Shown here piece after piece: positions 38,891 to 48,944 of a DNA stretch of 64,000 bases. Position 1 is the first letter of the stretch; each line of letters begins with the position of its first letter. The position numbers were made by a program, and so were the translations under genes. Under the pieces are notes generated by a model, which worked only from the letters and a program-made list of their open reading frames with translations, did no database searches and had not been told where the DNA came from. This DNA comes from Garicola koreensis (lineage in GTDB: Bacteria; Actinomycetota; Actinomycetes; Actinomycetales; Micrococcaceae). The stretch covers positions 496,001-560,000 of the forward strand of contig NZ_JACIBT010000001.1 in NCBI RefSeq assembly GCF_014195445.1, given 5' to 3'.

Positions 38891-40824
38891 CAGCGATCAC
38901 CTCCTACAGTGTCCGGTGGTACCTCCGGGGCGGCGCCGGACGAGGAGCCCACGGCGGACTCCTGATGCTGCCGCTCTCGGCTGCGGGCCGCGGCGCTGCG
39001 GGCTTCGCGACGTTCGGCGATGGTCATCTGTGCCCATTGCTGCTCCGAAATGTCAGGCACCTCCTCGGCACGGTCGCCCGCGGCCGACTGCGACTCGGCG
39101 AGGTCGGCACCCTCGGCCTGTTGGGCGTGGAATCGTCGTCGGGCGAACCGCCCCGCCCCGCGGTAGAGCACGTCCACGCCCAGCGCTTTGGCGCTGAGCC
39201 CGGAGAACCGCTTGCCAGCTGCGAAGAAGGTGCGCCGCGCCAAGAGCTGCATCATCGGATGGGTGAACAGGAAGACCAGGATCACATCGATCAGCGCCGT
39301 GAGCCCCAAGGTGAAGGCGAACCCTCGCACATTGCCCACAGCCACCAGGTAGAGCACGACGGCGGCGAGGATGTTGACGGCCTTCGAGGCCAGAATCGTC
39401 CGTCTGGCCCGGGACCAGCCAGCCTCCACCGATCCGGCCAGCGAACGGCCTTCGCGCAGTTCGTCCTTGACGCGTTCGAAGTAGACCACGAACGAGTCGG
39501 CCGTCAGCCCGATGGACAGGATGAGCCCGGCGATGCCGGCCAAGGACAGCCGATACCCGTCGGTCCAGCCCAGCAGTGAGATGGCCCACCAGGTCAGTGC
39601 GGCGTTGACCACCAGCGAGGGGATGGTCACTGCCAGCGCCAGGGACCGGTACTGGAAGATGGCGTAGCCGGCGGTGAGCAGCAGACCGATGATGCCGGCC
39701 AGCAGACCCATGCGCAGCTGGTCAGCACCCAGGGTCGCTGAAATCTGCTGCTCGGATTCGATGGAGAAGGAGATCGGCAGGGAGCCGTAGCGCAGCTGCT
39801 CAGCCAGCTGTTCGGCCTCCTCCTCGGAGTAGTCACCGGTGATGCTGGCGTTGCCGTCGGTGATGGGGGCGTTCATGCTGGGAGCAACCACCACATGTCC
39901 GTCCAAGACAATCCCGAACCTGTTCTGGGCCTCATTCTGGCCGAAGCCGTAGAGGCGGGTGGAGGATTCGCGGAACTCTTCGGTGCCGGTGCTGTCGAAG
40001 TGCACGGTCACCTGGTAGAAGCCCGAGGACTGGCCGCCGGGTGTCTGCTCGGCGCCCCAGCTGGCGTCGTCGATATGCTCTCCGTCGACGTCGACGGGGC
40101 CCAGCAGGAACTTCTCCCCGCGCTCGGGGTCACAGGTGATCAGCGGCTCGTCCGGCTCCTGAGCCTGACGCTGCTCCAGCGAGATGTCGCGTTGGCACTC
40201 ATAGTTGGCGAACTCAGCGGCCAGCTCGGGGGTGATCCAGTTCAGGTCGGAGTTGTTCTGCGGCTCGCCGTCGGGCTCCTCAAAGTCCTCCGGCACCGCC
40301 TCCTCCTGAGTCTCGGAGTCGTCCTGGGATTCGCGTTGGGCTTCCAGTTCGGCTTCGAGCTCTTCAAGCTCCTCGTCGCTGAGCTCCTCACGCTGGGCGT
40401 CCAGAATGACATCATCGAGGAACTCAGGGTCGGTCTCAGCGCGCAGCACGGGCCGGAACTCCATGTCTGCCGGAGCCTGGATCAGCTCGCGGGTCTCCTC
40501 ATCCGGTGTGCCCGGCAGGCTGACGACGATGTTCTCCGAGCCCTGAACGGCGATGTCGGCTTCGGCGACGCCAGTGCCGTCAACGCGCTGACGAATGATC
40601 TCTACGGCCTGCTGCAGCTGTTCGTCGTCGACCTGCTCACCGGGTTCAGTCTGCGGCGAGAGCACCATCTGGGTGCCGCCCTCCAGGTCAAGTGCTAGCA
40701 GCGGAGCCCACTGGGCGCGGCCCTCCTGGACGCCGTAGGCCAGCAGCCCGCCCATGGTGACCAGGATCAGAAAGAGGGCGACCAGGGCCCCGCGGGCGGC
40801 ACGGACGGGCTTCGGTGCAGCCAT
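38890..40824 (-). CDS. secD: Protein translocase subunit SecD
   Basis: A 644-residue partner of SecF. An N-terminal span is followed by LLALDLEGGTQMVLSPQTEP, the SecD signature. A very long extracytoplasmic P1 region contains an acidic Glu/Asp/Gln-rich insert (about residues 140-190). Five C-terminal spans follow, including LSLAGIAGLILSIGLTADSF. The C-terminal tail after residue 560 is hydrophilic, Arg/Ala/Glu-rich and longer than in the E. coli protein. It starts 11 bp after yajC and ends overlapping secF. Confidence 0.96.
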   Translation of the reverse strand: MAAPKPVRAARGALVALFLILVTMGGLLAYGVQEGRAQWAPLLALDLEGGTQMVLSPQTEPGEQVDDEQLQQAVEIIRQRVDGTGVAEADIAVQGSENIVVSLPGTPDEETRELIQAPADMEFRPVLRAETDPEFLDDVILDAQREELSDEELEELEAELEAQRESQDDSETQEEAVPEDFEEPDGEPQNNSDLNWITPELAAEFANYECQRDISLEQRQAQEPDEPLITCDPERGEKFLLGPVDVDGEHIDDASWGAEQTPGGQSSGFYQVTVHFDSTGTEEFRESSTRLYGFGQNEAQNRFGIVLDGHVVVAPSMNAPITDGNASITGDYSEEEAEQLAEQLRYGSLPISFSIESEQQISATLGADQLRMGLLAGIIGLLLTAGYAIFQYRSLALAVTIPSLVVNAALTWWAISLLGWTDGYRLSLAGIAGLILSIGLTADSFVVYFERVKDELREGRSLAGSVEAGWSRARRTILASKAVNILAAVVLYLVAVGNVRGFAFTLGLTALIDVILVFLFTHPMMQLLARRTFFAAGKRFSGLSAKALGVDVLYRGAGRFARRRFHAQQAEGADLAESQSAAGDRAEEVPDISEQQWAQMTIAERREARSAAARSRERQHQESAVGSSSGAAPEVPPDTVGGDR

Positions 40825-40835
40825 TCAGAGCTGCC

Positions 40836-41189
40836 TCAGCTGGTTTCGTCGCTGGGCTGCTGTCCGGGAGCAGGAGTGAGAATCTGCTGGACGGCAACAA
40901 GCAGGAAGTCGACGCGGTCGCCGTTGGAGAACTCGAGGACGATGCGCTGGGACTCCTCATCGCGGGAGACGATGGTGCCGACCATGCCCCCGGCGGTCAC
41001 CACTTCGGCGCCGACCACGGCACCGGCGTGGGCCTGCTGCTGGGACTGGCGGGCCTTGCGGCTGCGACGGAAGGTCATGAAGATGAGCAGGGCAAGCATG
41101 CCCAGCATGACGAACATCAGGATGCCGCCGCCTGCTGGCTCGCCCGCAGCATCGCCGGCCTGGATTTGGGTCAGAAAGGTGTCAATCAC
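40836..41189 (-). CDS. yajC: Preprotein translocase subunit YajC
   Basis: A 117-residue single-span protein that accompanies SecDF. The span is GGGILMFVMLGMLALLIFMT, followed by the basic RRSRKARQSQQQ and the conserved TAGGMVGTIVSRDEE. The start is GTG 41189, not the TTG at 41198. The TAGTCT -10 box (41203-41198) covers the TTG and leaves eight bases before the GTG, so a leaderless mRNA is predicted. Transcription of yajC-secD-secF can therefore be separate from ruvCAB upstream. Confidence 0.88.
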   Translation of the reverse strand: MIDTFLTQIQAGDAAGEPAGGGILMFVMLGMLALLIFMTFRRSRKARQSQQQAHAGAVVGAEVVTAGGMVGTIVSRDEESQRIVLEFSNGDRVDFLLVAVQQILTPAPGQQPSDETS

Positions 41190-41197
41190 AACGGGCA

Positions 41198-41203
41198 AGA
41201 CTA
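41198..41203 (-). promoter_or_regulatory. -10 element of yajC-secD-secF
   Basis: TAGTCT on the minus strand, eight bases before the GTG at 41189. Confidence 0.5.
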
Positions 41204-41249
41204 GCAGGTCGGGGTGAATTTCTGTGCCTGGGCGCGGCCGGGAGCGGAA

Positions 41250-42338
41250 CTATTCGTCCCAGAGCTTAGGGGCGGCCGGTCCCTCGTCAGTGGTGGTGGG
41301 CTTCGGCGCCTCCAGGCCCAGGTGCTCCCAGGCGGCGTCGGTGGCGATGCGTCCGCGCGGAGTGCGGGCCAGCAGCCCCTCCCGGACCAGGAAGGGCTCC
41401 GCCACCGACTCCACCGTCTCAGTCTCCTCCCCCACCAGGATCGCCAGCGTGGAGAGCCCGACCGGGCCTCCGCGGAACTTGGTGCACAGGGCATCCAATA
41501 CGGCCCGGTCCAAGCGGTCCAGCCCCAGGGAGTCCACCTCATAGGTGTTCAGCGCCTCCGAGGCGGCCTGCTGGTCCACCTGGTCGATGCCGTGCACCAG
41601 CGCCCAGTCGCGGACCCGGCGAAGCAGGCGGTTGGATATGCGCGGCGTGCCGCGTGAGCGTGAGGCGATCTCGGCGAAGCCGTCCTCGGTGACGCTGATG
41701 TTGAGCATGCTCGCCGAACGGCGCAGCACCTGGTGCAGCTCATCGACGCTGTAGAACTCCAGATGGGCGGTGAAGCCGAACCGGTCACGCAGCGGACCCG
41801 GCAGCAGCCCAGCACGAGTGGTGGCACCGACCAGTGTGAATGAGGGCAGCTCCAGCGGAATCGAGGTGGCCCCGGCTCCTTTGCCGACGATGATGTCGAC
41901 GCGGAAGTCCTCCATAGCCATGTAGAGCATCTCTTCGGCGGGTCTGGACATGCGGTGGATCTCGTCGATGAAGAGCACCTCTCCGTCGGTGAGTGAGGAG
42001 AGGATCGCGGCTAAGTCTCCGGCATGCTGGATGGCCGGACCCGAGGTGATGCGCAGCGCGGCCCCCATTTCGGCGGCAATGATCATCGCTAACGTGGTCT
42101 TTCCCAGTCCCGGCGGACCCGAGAGCAGCACGTGATCAGCTGCGGCACCACGCATCGCCGAGGACTGCAGCACCAGGGAGAGCTGTCCGCGCACCGTGGA
42201 CTGGCCCACGAAGTCTTCCAGCGCCTTGGGCCGCAGTGCGGCCTCCATGGTCTTCTCCTCCGCTGCAGGTGCGGTGTTGACCAGCTCGCGGGGCGCCGCC
42301 TGCTCTGCTGCAGCGTCGTGGTGCTCGGTCTCGCTCAT
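41250..42338 (-). CDS. ruvB: Holliday junction branch migration ATPase RuvB
   Basis: A 362-residue AAA+ motor for branch migration. Walker A is [20 protein letters not shown], Walker B is [12 protein letters not shown], and sensor 1 is [20 protein letters not shown]. The C-terminal winged helix has [17 protein letters not shown]. The first 30 residues are an acidic extension. Its ATG overlaps the ruvA stop by 4 bp, so RuvA and RuvB are coupled. Confidence 0.97.
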   Translation of the reverse strand: MSETEHHDAAAEQAAPRELVNTAPAAEEKTMEAALRPKALEDFVGQSTVRGQLSLVLQSSAMRGAAADHVLLSGPPGLGKTTLAMIIAAEMGAALRITSGPAIQHAGDLAAILSSLTDGEVLFIDEIHRMSRPAEEMLYMAMEDFRVDIIVGKGAGATSIPLELPSFTLVGATTRAGLLPGPLRDRFGFTAHLEFYSVDELHQVLRRSASMLNISVTEDGFAEIASRSRGTPRISNRLLRRVRDWALVHGIDQVDQQAASEALNTYEVDSLGLDRLDRAVLDALCTKFRGGPVGLSTLAILVGEETETVESVAEPFLVREGLLARTPRGRIATDAAWEHLGLEAPKPTTTDEGPAAPKLWDE

Positions 42339-42979
42339 CGACTGCCCCCGGCCTTGGCCGCACCCAGGGAGCGCAGCGTGCTGCGCAGCACAGTTGAGGT
42401 GTCGGCATCGGCCAGCTCAGGTTCGGCCCGCAGGGTGGCATCAACTGCTGCCGAGGCGTCCTTCTCCGTCCAGCCCAGCGAGGCCAGCGCGGCCCGGACC
42501 TCGGCCACAGTCGCCGAGGCGGTGGCCGCACCCCCCGCGCCGGTCTCGGCCGTCCCGGCAGCGTCCTCCTGAGGTTCGATGACGAGCTTGCCGGCCAGCT
42601 CCAGCAGGATCCGCTGGGCAGTCTTCTTCCCGATTCCGGGGACCTTGGTGAAGGCGGCCGTATCGGAGTTCCGGATGGCGGTGCGCACATCGTCGGGCGG
42701 GTGGACGCTGAGCACCGCCAGCGCCAGCCGCGGTCCGATGCCTGAGATGGCCAGCAGCGTTGTGAAGATCTCCCGCTCGTCGGCGTCGGCGAAGCCGAAC
42801 AGCAGCGGAGCGTCGTCCTGGCGGGGAACGAATGCGGTCTGCAGCAGCGCCGTGGTGCCTGCGCGCAGGGTGCTCAGCGTCTGCGGGGTGGCGTGGACGC
42901 TCAGGCCGAAGCCGGAGACTTCCACCACGGCATGGTCCAGCCCCAGCTGGAGCACCTCACCACGGATGCTGGAAATCAT
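42335..42979 (-). CDS. ruvA: Holliday junction DNA helicase subunit RuvA
   Basis: A 214-residue junction-binding protein. The OB-fold N-terminus is [20 protein letters not shown], the helix-hairpin-helix region has [20 protein letters not shown] and [17 protein letters not shown], and the C-terminal RuvB-binding three-helix domain has [17 protein letters not shown]. An Ala/Gly-rich linker of about 35 residues is longer than in E. coli. GAAGGGAAGG precedes the ATG. A gap of 140 bp with its own promoter elements and an SOS-like site separates it from ruvC. Confidence 0.96.
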   Translation of the reverse strand: MISSIRGEVLQLGLDHAVVEVSGFGLSVHATPQTLSTLRAGTTALLQTAFVPRQDDAPLLFGFADADEREIFTTLLAISGIGPRLALAVLSVHPPDDVRTAIRNSDTAAFTKVPGIGKKTAQRILLELAGKLVIEPQEDAAGTAETGAGGAATASATVAEVRAALASLGWTEKDASAAVDATLRAEPELADADTSTVLRSTLRSLGAAKAGGSR

Positions 42980-43006
42980 AGAACCTTCCCTTCGCTGGGT
43001 CCGCCC

Positions 43007-43052
43007 AGAATACGACAGAGCAGAATACCATCAGATTAGAATCTATCTTCGA
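43007..43052 (-). promoter_or_regulatory. ruvAB promoter region with SOS-box-like site
   Basis: On the minus strand TCGAAGATAGATTCTA (43052-43037) agrees at 9 of 12 defined positions with the actinobacterial LexA consensus TCGAAC-N4-GTTCGA. Two TATTCT -10-like boxes follow at 43027-43022 and 43012-43007. The position between ruvC and ruvA fits DNA-damage control of ruvAB. Confidence 0.45.
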
Positions 43053-43119
43053 CTACCCTATCCCTCGAGGGTGACAGCAGGGCTGACCGAGCGGCGCGTG
43101 TCCTGCTCCCCCGGGTTGC

Positions 43120-43803
43120 TCAGCTGCGGCCGGAGGGCCTGCCGGCTCGCTTCTCGGCTTCCGCCCAGGCCTGCTGGGCTCGGGTCAGCCCAGCGGTACG
43201 TTCTTCGGCAGCCCGCTGCAGTGCGGTGCGCGCTCCCTGGTGGGTCTGCGTGGCGGCAGTGGCGCTGAACTTCGCTCCGACTCCGGAGCGCCAGCCGTGA
43301 CAGATCGCCACCGCATAGGCGTCGGTGGCATCGACTGGTTTGGGCAGTCTGGGCAGTCCCAGGATGCGCTGAACCATCCGGGCCACGGCGTCCTTGTTCG
43401 CCCGGCCGTCGTCGGTCACCGCGGCCTTCACCTCAGAGGGGGTGTGCCAGGCGACCGGCACACCGCGTGCCGCCGCAGCGGCGATGATGACGCCCGAGGC
43501 CTGCGCCGTGGCGATCGCGGTGGGCGCGTTATTGGAGGCGAAGACCCGCTCGATGGCCAGCACATCGGGCAGATAGCGCTCCAGAACCGTCTCAGCGGCC
43601 CGCTGGATGGCCAGTATCCGCTCAGCCAAGTCCTGATCGCTGCGGGTGCCTTTGACCTCCACGTGCAGGGAATCACCCCGACGGTTGGGCAGCATCTCCA
43701 CCACCGCGAAGCCGCACCGGGTTAGGCCGGGGTCCACCCCCAGGATGCGCTGAGCCACCCGGGAGGTGCCGGCTGTGCCGCTGAGTGCGCGGGTCGAGAC
43801 CAC
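43120..43803 (-). CDS. ruvC: Crossover junction endodeoxyribonuclease RuvC
   Basis: A 227-residue Holliday junction resolvase. Catalytic acidic residues lie in RILGVDPGLTRCGFAVVE, LAIERVFASNNAPTAI and VDATDAYAVAICHGW. The core ends near residue 170; a further 50 residues, Ala/Thr/Gln/Arg-rich, form a C-terminal extension not found in E. coli RuvC. The GTG at 43803 lies 3 bp after the yebC stop, so the gene is co-transcribed with yebC. Confidence 0.95.
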   Translation of the reverse strand: MVSTRALSGTAGTSRVAQRILGVDPGLTRCGFAVVEMLPNRRGDSLHVEVKGTRSDQDLAERILAIQRAAETVLERYLPDVLAIERVFASNNAPTAIATAQASGVIIAAAAARGVPVAWHTPSEVKAAVTDDGRANKDAVARMVQRILGLPRLPKPVDATDAYAVAICHGWRSGVGAKFSATAATQTHQGARTALQRAAEERTAGLTRAQQAWAEAEKRAGRPSGRS

Positions 43804-43806
43804 CGA

Positions 43807-44568
43807 TCAGCTCTCGGCGTCGAGTGCGGCCAGGGTCTCTTCGCTGAGGTCGGCGTTGGTGTGAATGCTCTGCACATCGTCCACGTCGTCCAGCGCGTCA
43901 TGCAGCCGCAGGAACTTCTTGGCGTCCTCCAGCTCAAGATCGACCTTGATGTCGGAGAGGAACGCCACCTCGTCGGAGTCGTAGTGGATCTCGGCGGCCT
44001 GCAGCCCATTGAGCACCTCGGAGAAGTCAGTGGGCTCCGACCGGATGTGGAAGTGGGTCTCCTGCTCGACGACGTCCTCGACTCCCGCCTCCAGCACGGC
44101 ATCCAGCACATCATCTTCGCTCAGTCCCTGAGTCTTGGGCACGGTGACCACGCCCTTGCGCTGGAACATGTAGGCGACCGACCCGGGGTCTGCCACGGTG
44201 CCGCCTGAGCGGGACACCGCAACCCGCACGTCTGAGGCGGCCCGGTTGCGGTTGTCCGTCAGGCACTCCACCAGCAGGGCTGACCCGGCGGGACCGCGCA
44301 CCTCGTAGGTGACCTCCTCGTAGTCGACGGCCTCTCCGCTCAGCCCGGCGCCGCGCTTGATCGCCCGGTCGATGTTGTCGTTGGGAACCGACTCTTTCTT
44401 CGCCTTGGACACCGCAAGGTCCAGCCCTGGATTCCCGTCAACATCGGGGCCGCCGTTGCGTGCGGCAACTTCGATCTGTTTGATGTAGCGTGCGTTGATC
44501 TTCGCCCGCTTGGCGTCCACGGCAGCCTTGCGGTGCTTGGTGTTGGCCCATTTTGAGTGGCCGGCCAT
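43807..44568 (-). CDS. YebC/TACO1 family protein
   Basis: A 253-residue protein beginning [20 protein letters not shown], the family signature, with [16 protein letters not shown] and [20 protein letters not shown] further on. YebC proteins have been described as transcriptional regulators and, more recently, as translation factors for difficult nascent sequences. The position before ruvC is conserved across bacteria. GAGGAGA precedes the ATG at 44568. Confidence 0.95.
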   Translation of the reverse strand: MAGHSKWANTKHRKAAVDAKRAKINARYIKQIEVAARNGGPDVDGNPGLDLAVSKAKKESVPNDNIDRAIKRGAGLSGEAVDYEEVTYEVRGPAGSALLVECLTDNRNRAASDVRVAVSRSGGTVADPGSVAYMFQRKGVVTVPKTQGLSEDDVLDAVLEAGVEDVVEQETHFHIRSEPTDFSEVLNGLQAAEIHYDSDEVAFLSDIKVDLELEDAKKFLRLHDALDDVDDVQSIHTNADLSEETLAALDAES

Positions 44569-44677
44569 GGTTCTCCTCGTGGATTGTGTGAAACGGCTTC
44601 GTTGCAGGTGGCAACAGTTCGATACTCTGCAGCCAGTTTACTAGCGTGCGGGGACACAGTGGTTTATGGGCAAATGA

Positions 44678-45283
44678 TCAGCGCTGCTGGGACTGGCGGA
44701 CCACAGTGATCATCCGCTGGATCACGGTGATCAGCGAGGCTGCCGCCAACAGGGTCAGCACTGCCAGCAGCACCACCTCGGGCAGTCCCAGCCCCACAAA
44801 GCCGGTGAACACCAGGGTGGCCACCATCCGCTCGGGCCGTTCGGCGATGCCGGTGTTCGCGTCATAGTCCAGCGATTCGGCGCGGGCACGGATGTAGGAG
44901 ACCATCAGCCCCAGAATGAGGCAGACCGCAGCGGCCACCCCGATCCAGTAGTTCTGCCCCGACCCGAAGAACCACAGCATCAGCCCCAGGAAGACTGCGC
45001 TGTCCTGAAAGCGGTCACAGACTGAGTCCAGGAATCCACCGACTTCACTGTGCTGATCACCCAAAGTGGCCATCAGCCCGTCGATCAGATCGCTGAAGAC
45101 GAACAAGGTGATCACTACGGTGCCCCAGAACAGGTGACCCATGGGATAGATGACCAACGCACCCAGGCTCACCCCGAGCGTGCCGATGACAGTCACCGCA
45201 TTGGGGGTCAGCCCCATCCGCAGCAGAGTCTTGGCCAGGGGCGTGAAGATCGCGTGGAAGAAACGCCGAGCGTACTTCAGCAT
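44678..45283 (-). CDS. CDP-alcohol phosphatidyltransferase (PIP-synthase-like PgsA)
   Basis: A 201-residue membrane enzyme with about six spans, most like actinobacterial phosphatidylinositol-phosphate synthase, which joins CDP-diacylglycerol to inositol phosphate. The family motif D-x2-DG-x2-AR-x8-G-x3-D-x3-D is present as SDLIDGLMATLGDQHSEVGG and FLDSVCDRF (Asp65, Asp68, Gly69, Ala72, Gly82, Asp86, Asp90), but the usual Arg is Thr73. It follows the HIT gene with a one-base overlap, the standard actinobacterial order before PIM biosynthesis genes. The acyltransferase and mannosyltransferase genes that often come next are missing; yebC follows after 109 bp. Confidence 0.82.
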   Translation of the reverse strand: MLKYARRFFHAIFTPLAKTLLRMGLTPNAVTVIGTLGVSLGALVIYPMGHLFWGTVVITLFVFSDLIDGLMATLGDQHSEVGGFLDSVCDRFQDSAVFLGLMLWFFGSGQNYWIGVAAAVCLILGLMVSYIRARAESLDYDANTGIAERPERMVATLVFTGFVGLGLPEVVLLAVLTLLAAASLITVIQRMITVVRQSQQR

Positions 45284-45849
45284 CAGGCGTGGGTCTCGGT
45301 TTTGCTGGCGCGAGCCCAGGCTTCAGCCAACAGCTGCTGAGTCTCCCCCAGGGTGGCTGAGAGGTTCTTGGTCTGGGCGATGATCGGCATGAAGTTGGTG
45401 TCGCCTGCCCAGCGCGGCACCAGGTGCTGATGCAGGTGGGCGGCGATGCCCGCGCCGCCGACCTTGCCCTGGTTGATGCCCAGATTGATGCCAGAGGGCT
45501 TGGCCACCTCGCGCAGCACCCCCATCGCCTGCTGGCTCAGCCGCATGAACTCCGCTGACTCCTGATCGCTGAGGTCGGTGAGATCGGGCACGTGGCGGTA
45601 GGGGCACACCAACAGGTGCCCCGGGTTGTACGGATACAGGTTCAGCAGAACGAAGCAGCTGCGACCGCGGTGGACGATGAGCGACTCCTCGTCGCTGCGC
45701 TGAGGAGCTAGGCAGAACGGACAGTCGCCCTCCCCGGTGACCTGGTTCTGTCCCCGGGAGTGGTAGGCGGCTCGATGGGGGCTCCACAGCCTTTGGAAGG
45801 CGTCGGGGACACCGGCCAGCTCAAAGTCGTCGACGCTGTGGGGCTGCAT
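45283..45849 (-). CDS. HIT family hydrolase/transferase
   Basis: A 188-residue histidine-triad protein acting on nucleotide phosphates (Ap4A-phosphorylase-like branch in actinobacteria). The core has FVLLNLYPYNPGHLLVCPYR and the triad AAHLHQHLVPRWAGDTNFMP. Two cysteines in CPFCLAP before the core suggest a zinc ligand pair. The ATG is 3 bp after the thrS stop, and the stop overlaps pgsA by one base, so thrS-HIT-pgsA are translationally linked. Confidence 0.9.
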   Translation of the reverse strand: MQPHSVDDFELAGVPDAFQRLWSPHRAAYHSRGQNQVTGEGDCPFCLAPQRSDEESLIVHRGRSCFVLLNLYPYNPGHLLVCPYRHVPDLTDLSDQESAEFMRLSQQAMGVLREVAKPSGINLGINQGKVGGAGIAAHLHQHLVPRWAGDTNFMPIIAQTKNLSATLGETQQLLAEAWARASKTETHA

Positions 45850-45852
45850 CGC

Positions 45853-47859
45853 TTAAACCTCGCGGTCCTCGATCGTCCGGACGATGCGCTCAACCGCCTC
45901 ATCCACCGGCACCTGGTTCTCCTGGCTGCCGTCCCGGAACCGGAAGGAGACGGCGTCGGACTCGGCGTCGTCGCCCCCGGCGATGAGCACGAAGGGAATC
46001 TTCTCCTTGGAGGCGGTGCGGATCTTCTTGGGGAACCGGTCGGTGCCGTCCTCCAACTCGGCCCGGACTCCGCGGCGCTTCAGCTTCTCGATCACCTCGG
46101 CGAGGTAGTCGTTGAAGGGTTCGGCCACCGGGATGCCGCGCACCTGCACTGGGGCCAGCCAGGCGGGGAACGCCCCGGCGTAGTGCTCCACCAGGATGGC
46201 GGCAAAGCGCTCGATGGAACCGAAGAGCGCCCGGTGGATCATGATGGGCCGCTGCCGGGACCCGTCGGCGGCGGTGTACTCCAGGTCGAAGCGCTCCGGC
46301 AGGTTCGGATCCACCTGCACCGTGGAGAGCTGCCATTTGCGACCGATCGCGTCGGTGATCTTCAGGTCGATCTTCGGCCCGTAGAACGCGGCCTCACCGG
46401 GAATCTCGGTGTACTTCAGCCCCGAGGCGACTGCCACGTTGCGCAGCGCCTGGGTGGCAGACTCCCAGTACTGCTCCGAGCCGATCCACTTCTCCTGCTG
46501 CTCATCACGCAGGGAGAGCTCCAGCTCGAAGTCCTCTAAGCCGAAGTCGCGCAGCAGCGAGAGCACGAAGTCCACCACTTTGGTGATCTCCTCCTCCAGC
46601 TGATCCTCACGGACGAACAGGTGGGCGTCGTCCTGGGTGAAGCCGCGGACCCGCGTGAGCCCGTGCAGAGTTCCGGAGCGCTCGTTGCGGTAGACCGTGC
46701 CGTTCTCCGCCAGCCGCATGGGCAGCTCGCGGTAGCTGCGGCCGCGCTCGGCGTAGATCAGGATGTGCATGGGGCAGTTCATGGGTTTCAGGTAGTAGTC
46801 CTGACCCTGCTTGGTGACCTGGCCCTGTTCGTCGCGCTCTTCGTCCATATGGATGGGCGGCCACATGTCCTCGGCGTAGGTGCCCAGGTGCCCGGAGGTC
46901 GCGAAGAGGTCGCTCTTGGAGATGTGCGGGGTGTAGACGTAGCTGTAGCCCGCCTCCAGGTGGCGGCGTCGTGCGTGCTGCTCCATCTCACCGCGCACCA
47001 CCGCACCTTTGGGGTGCCACACCGAGAGCCCGGAGCCGACCTCTTCGGGGAAGCTGAACAGGTCCAGCTCCTTGCCCAGGCGGCGATGATCGCGCCGCTC
47101 AGCCTCCGCCAGCCGCTCCTTATACGCTTTGAGGTCGTCCTTGGTGGGCCAGGCGGTGCCGTAGAGCCGCTGCAGCTGGGGGTTGGACTCCTGGCCCCGC
47201 CAGTAGGCGCCGGCGGCGCGCATCACCGCGAAGGCATTGGTGATCAGCTTGGCGTTGGGCAGGTGGGGTCCGCGGCACAGGTCGCTCCACACGCGTTCGC
47301 CGGTGCGGTCCACGTTGTGATAGACGGTGATGACGTCGCCGCCGACCTCCACGCCGGCGCCCTCCGCCATCGAGTCGGCACCCTGGCCGTGCCCCAGCAG
47401 CTCGAGTTTATAGGGCTCGTCGGCCATCTGTCGGGTGGCCTCCTGAAGGTCGACCACTTCACGTTCGAAGGTCTGGTTCTGGTTGATGATCTTCTGCATG
47501 GCCTTCTCGATCTTCTTCAGATCATCAGGCGTGAAGGGACTCTCGACGTCGAAGTCGAAGTAGAACCCGTCGGTGATGTAGGGGCCGATCCCCAGCTTGG
47601 CGTCCGGGAAGAGCTGCTGGACGGCCTGGGCCATCACATGGGCAGTCGAGTGGCGCAGCACATCCAGGCCCTCGGGCTCGGAGATTGAGACCGGTTGGAC
47701 CTCGGCGTCGGCGGGGATCTGACGGGCGAGGTCCCAGAGCTCGCCGTCCACCCGCATCACCACAGTGGAGGCAGAGTCGGCGAACAGTGCAGTTCCAGTG
47801 GTGCCCGCCTCAAGGGTCGTGGGTGCGCCGTTGAGTGTGATGCTGATGTGTTCGGACAC
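45853..47859 (-). CDS. thrS: Threonyl-tRNA synthetase
   Basis: A 668-residue class II synthetase for tRNA-Thr. An N-terminal TGS domain (about 1-65) is followed by the editing domain with [20 protein letters not shown] and the catalytic core with [34 protein letters not shown] and [20 protein letters not shown]. The anticodon-binding C-terminus has [20 protein letters not shown]. The zinc-ligand Cys in NCPMH and His residues in the core are present. The start is GTG 47859 with AGGAGA about 11 bases upstream. Confidence 0.97.
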   Translation of the reverse strand: MSEHISITLNGAPTTLEAGTTGTALFADSASTVVMRVDGELWDLARQIPADAEVQPVSISEPEGLDVLRHSTAHVMAQAVQQLFPDAKLGIGPYITDGFYFDFDVESPFTPDDLKKIEKAMQKIINQNQTFEREVVDLQEATRQMADEPYKLELLGHGQGADSMAEGAGVEVGGDVITVYHNVDRTGERVWSDLCRGPHLPNAKLITNAFAVMRAAGAYWRGQESNPQLQRLYGTAWPTKDDLKAYKERLAEAERRDHRRLGKELDLFSFPEEVGSGLSVWHPKGAVVRGEMEQHARRRHLEAGYSYVYTPHISKSDLFATSGHLGTYAEDMWPPIHMDEERDEQGQVTKQGQDYYLKPMNCPMHILIYAERGRSYRELPMRLAENGTVYRNERSGTLHGLTRVRGFTQDDAHLFVREDQLEEEITKVVDFVLSLLRDFGLEDFELELSLRDEQQEKWIGSEQYWESATQALRNVAVASGLKYTEIPGEAAFYGPKIDLKITDAIGRKWQLSTVQVDPNLPERFDLEYTAADGSRQRPIMIHRALFGSIERFAAILVEHYAGAFPAWLAPVQVRGIPVAEPFNDYLAEVIEKLKRRGVRAELEDGTDRFPKKIRTASKEKIPFVLIAGGDDAESDAVSFRFRDGSQENQVPVDEAVERIVRTIEDREV

Positions 47860-47987
47860 TTCGCCTATGCTCTCCTGATCGATTGTCCAGGACCGCGCGA
47901 GCCCTGATGAACCTCTGACGTCGTGATTCTACGGGACACCAGCTGTGCCCGCCTGCCGCAGCCGCCGGCGAACCGAGAACTGGGCAG

Positions 47988-48929
47988 TCACCGAACCTGG
48001 CAGCCGGGGCACCAGTACAGCCGCCTGCCCTGCAGCTGGCGCATCTGCACCGTCTCACCGCAGCGCAGACACGGGGTGCCCTGATGCTGATACACCCAAT
48101 GACGCCGCACAGCTGCCCCGGAGCGAACGGCCGCGCCAGCCCGGTAGTCGTGCACATCGGCCCCGCGCAGACCCAGGTATGGGTCGTTTTCACGCAGCGT
48201 GCGGATGATGCCTTCTGCCGCCCCGGTGCGCAGCTGATCAGTCAGCGTCTGCCAGAGGGCATCGACGCGGGCCCCCGGCAGCTCGTTCGCTGGGGTGTGC
48301 GGGTCGATGCCCGCCACAAAGAGCGATTCAGCCCGGTAGATGTTGCCGACCCCTGCGATGACCGCCTGGTCCATCACCGCGGCGGCGATGCTGACCCGGC
48401 GCCGGGCGAGGTTCACTCGGAACTGCTCCAGCAGAGGCTCCCGGATCTCCCCGGGAGGCTGACGCAGCGGGTCAGGGCCGAGGCGGGCGATCAGCGCCTC
48501 GTACTGCATCGGATTGAGCACCCGGCACCGGGCGGGGCCCCGCAGGTCCGCCCACCCGTTGGGCACGTGGATCCGTGCGCGAACCGCACCCACGGCGGCC
48601 ACCGGGATGATCCAGCCGTCGTCGGCGTACTCAGGTTTCAGCTGCGCCGCGGCCGTTCGCGGAGCCCCGAGCGTTTCGGCGGCGTCAAAGCTGGTGTCGC
48701 CGCGGAAGCTGAAGGCCCCGTAGAGCCCCAGATGCACCTGCCAGATGTCGGCACCCACATGCACCAGCAGCTGCTTTCCCCAGGCCTCTGCGCGTTCGGG
48801 GGCACGGCCGCTCAGCTGTGCCGCACCGGCGGTGAAGCGCCCCTGCGGTGAGGTCACGCGCCAGCTTCGGCCGATGAAGAGCCGCTGGAACTGGTCGGCC
48901 AGGCGGTGGAGTGTGTGTCCTTCAGGCAC
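47988..48929 (-). CDS. Fpg/Nei family DNA glycosylase (Nei2-like)
   Basis: A 313-residue base-excision repair enzyme. The N-terminus MPEGHTLHRLADQF holds catalytic Pro2 and Glu3, and the HTLHR form is typical of the actinobacterial Nei2/endonuclease VIII branch. The helix-two-turn-helix part has AVMDQAVIAGVGNIYRAESL. The C-terminal zinc finger is complete, with CLRCGETVQMRQLQGRRLYW followed by CPGC. Oxidised pyrimidines are the expected substrates. GTG 48929 is the start. It ends 128 bp before the thrS start on the same strand. Confidence 0.92.
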   Translation of the reverse strand: MPEGHTLHRLADQFQRLFIGRSWRVTSPQGRFTAGAAQLSGRAPERAEAWGKQLLVHVGADIWQVHLGLYGAFSFRGDTSFDAAETLGAPRTAAAQLKPEYADDGWIIPVAAVGAVRARIHVPNGWADLRGPARCRVLNPMQYEALIARLGPDPLRQPPGEIREPLLEQFRVNLARRRVSIAAAVMDQAVIAGVGNIYRAESLFVAGIDPHTPANELPGARVDALWQTLTDQLRTGAAEGIIRTLRENDPYLGLRGADVHDYRAGAAVRSGAAVRRHWVYQHQGTPCLRCGETVQMRQLQGRRLYWCPGCQVR

Positions 48930-48944
48930 CAGGAGTCAGCAGTC

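Noticed and set aside
46621-47688. 355-codon plus-strand frame
   Set aside because: Antisense to thrS.
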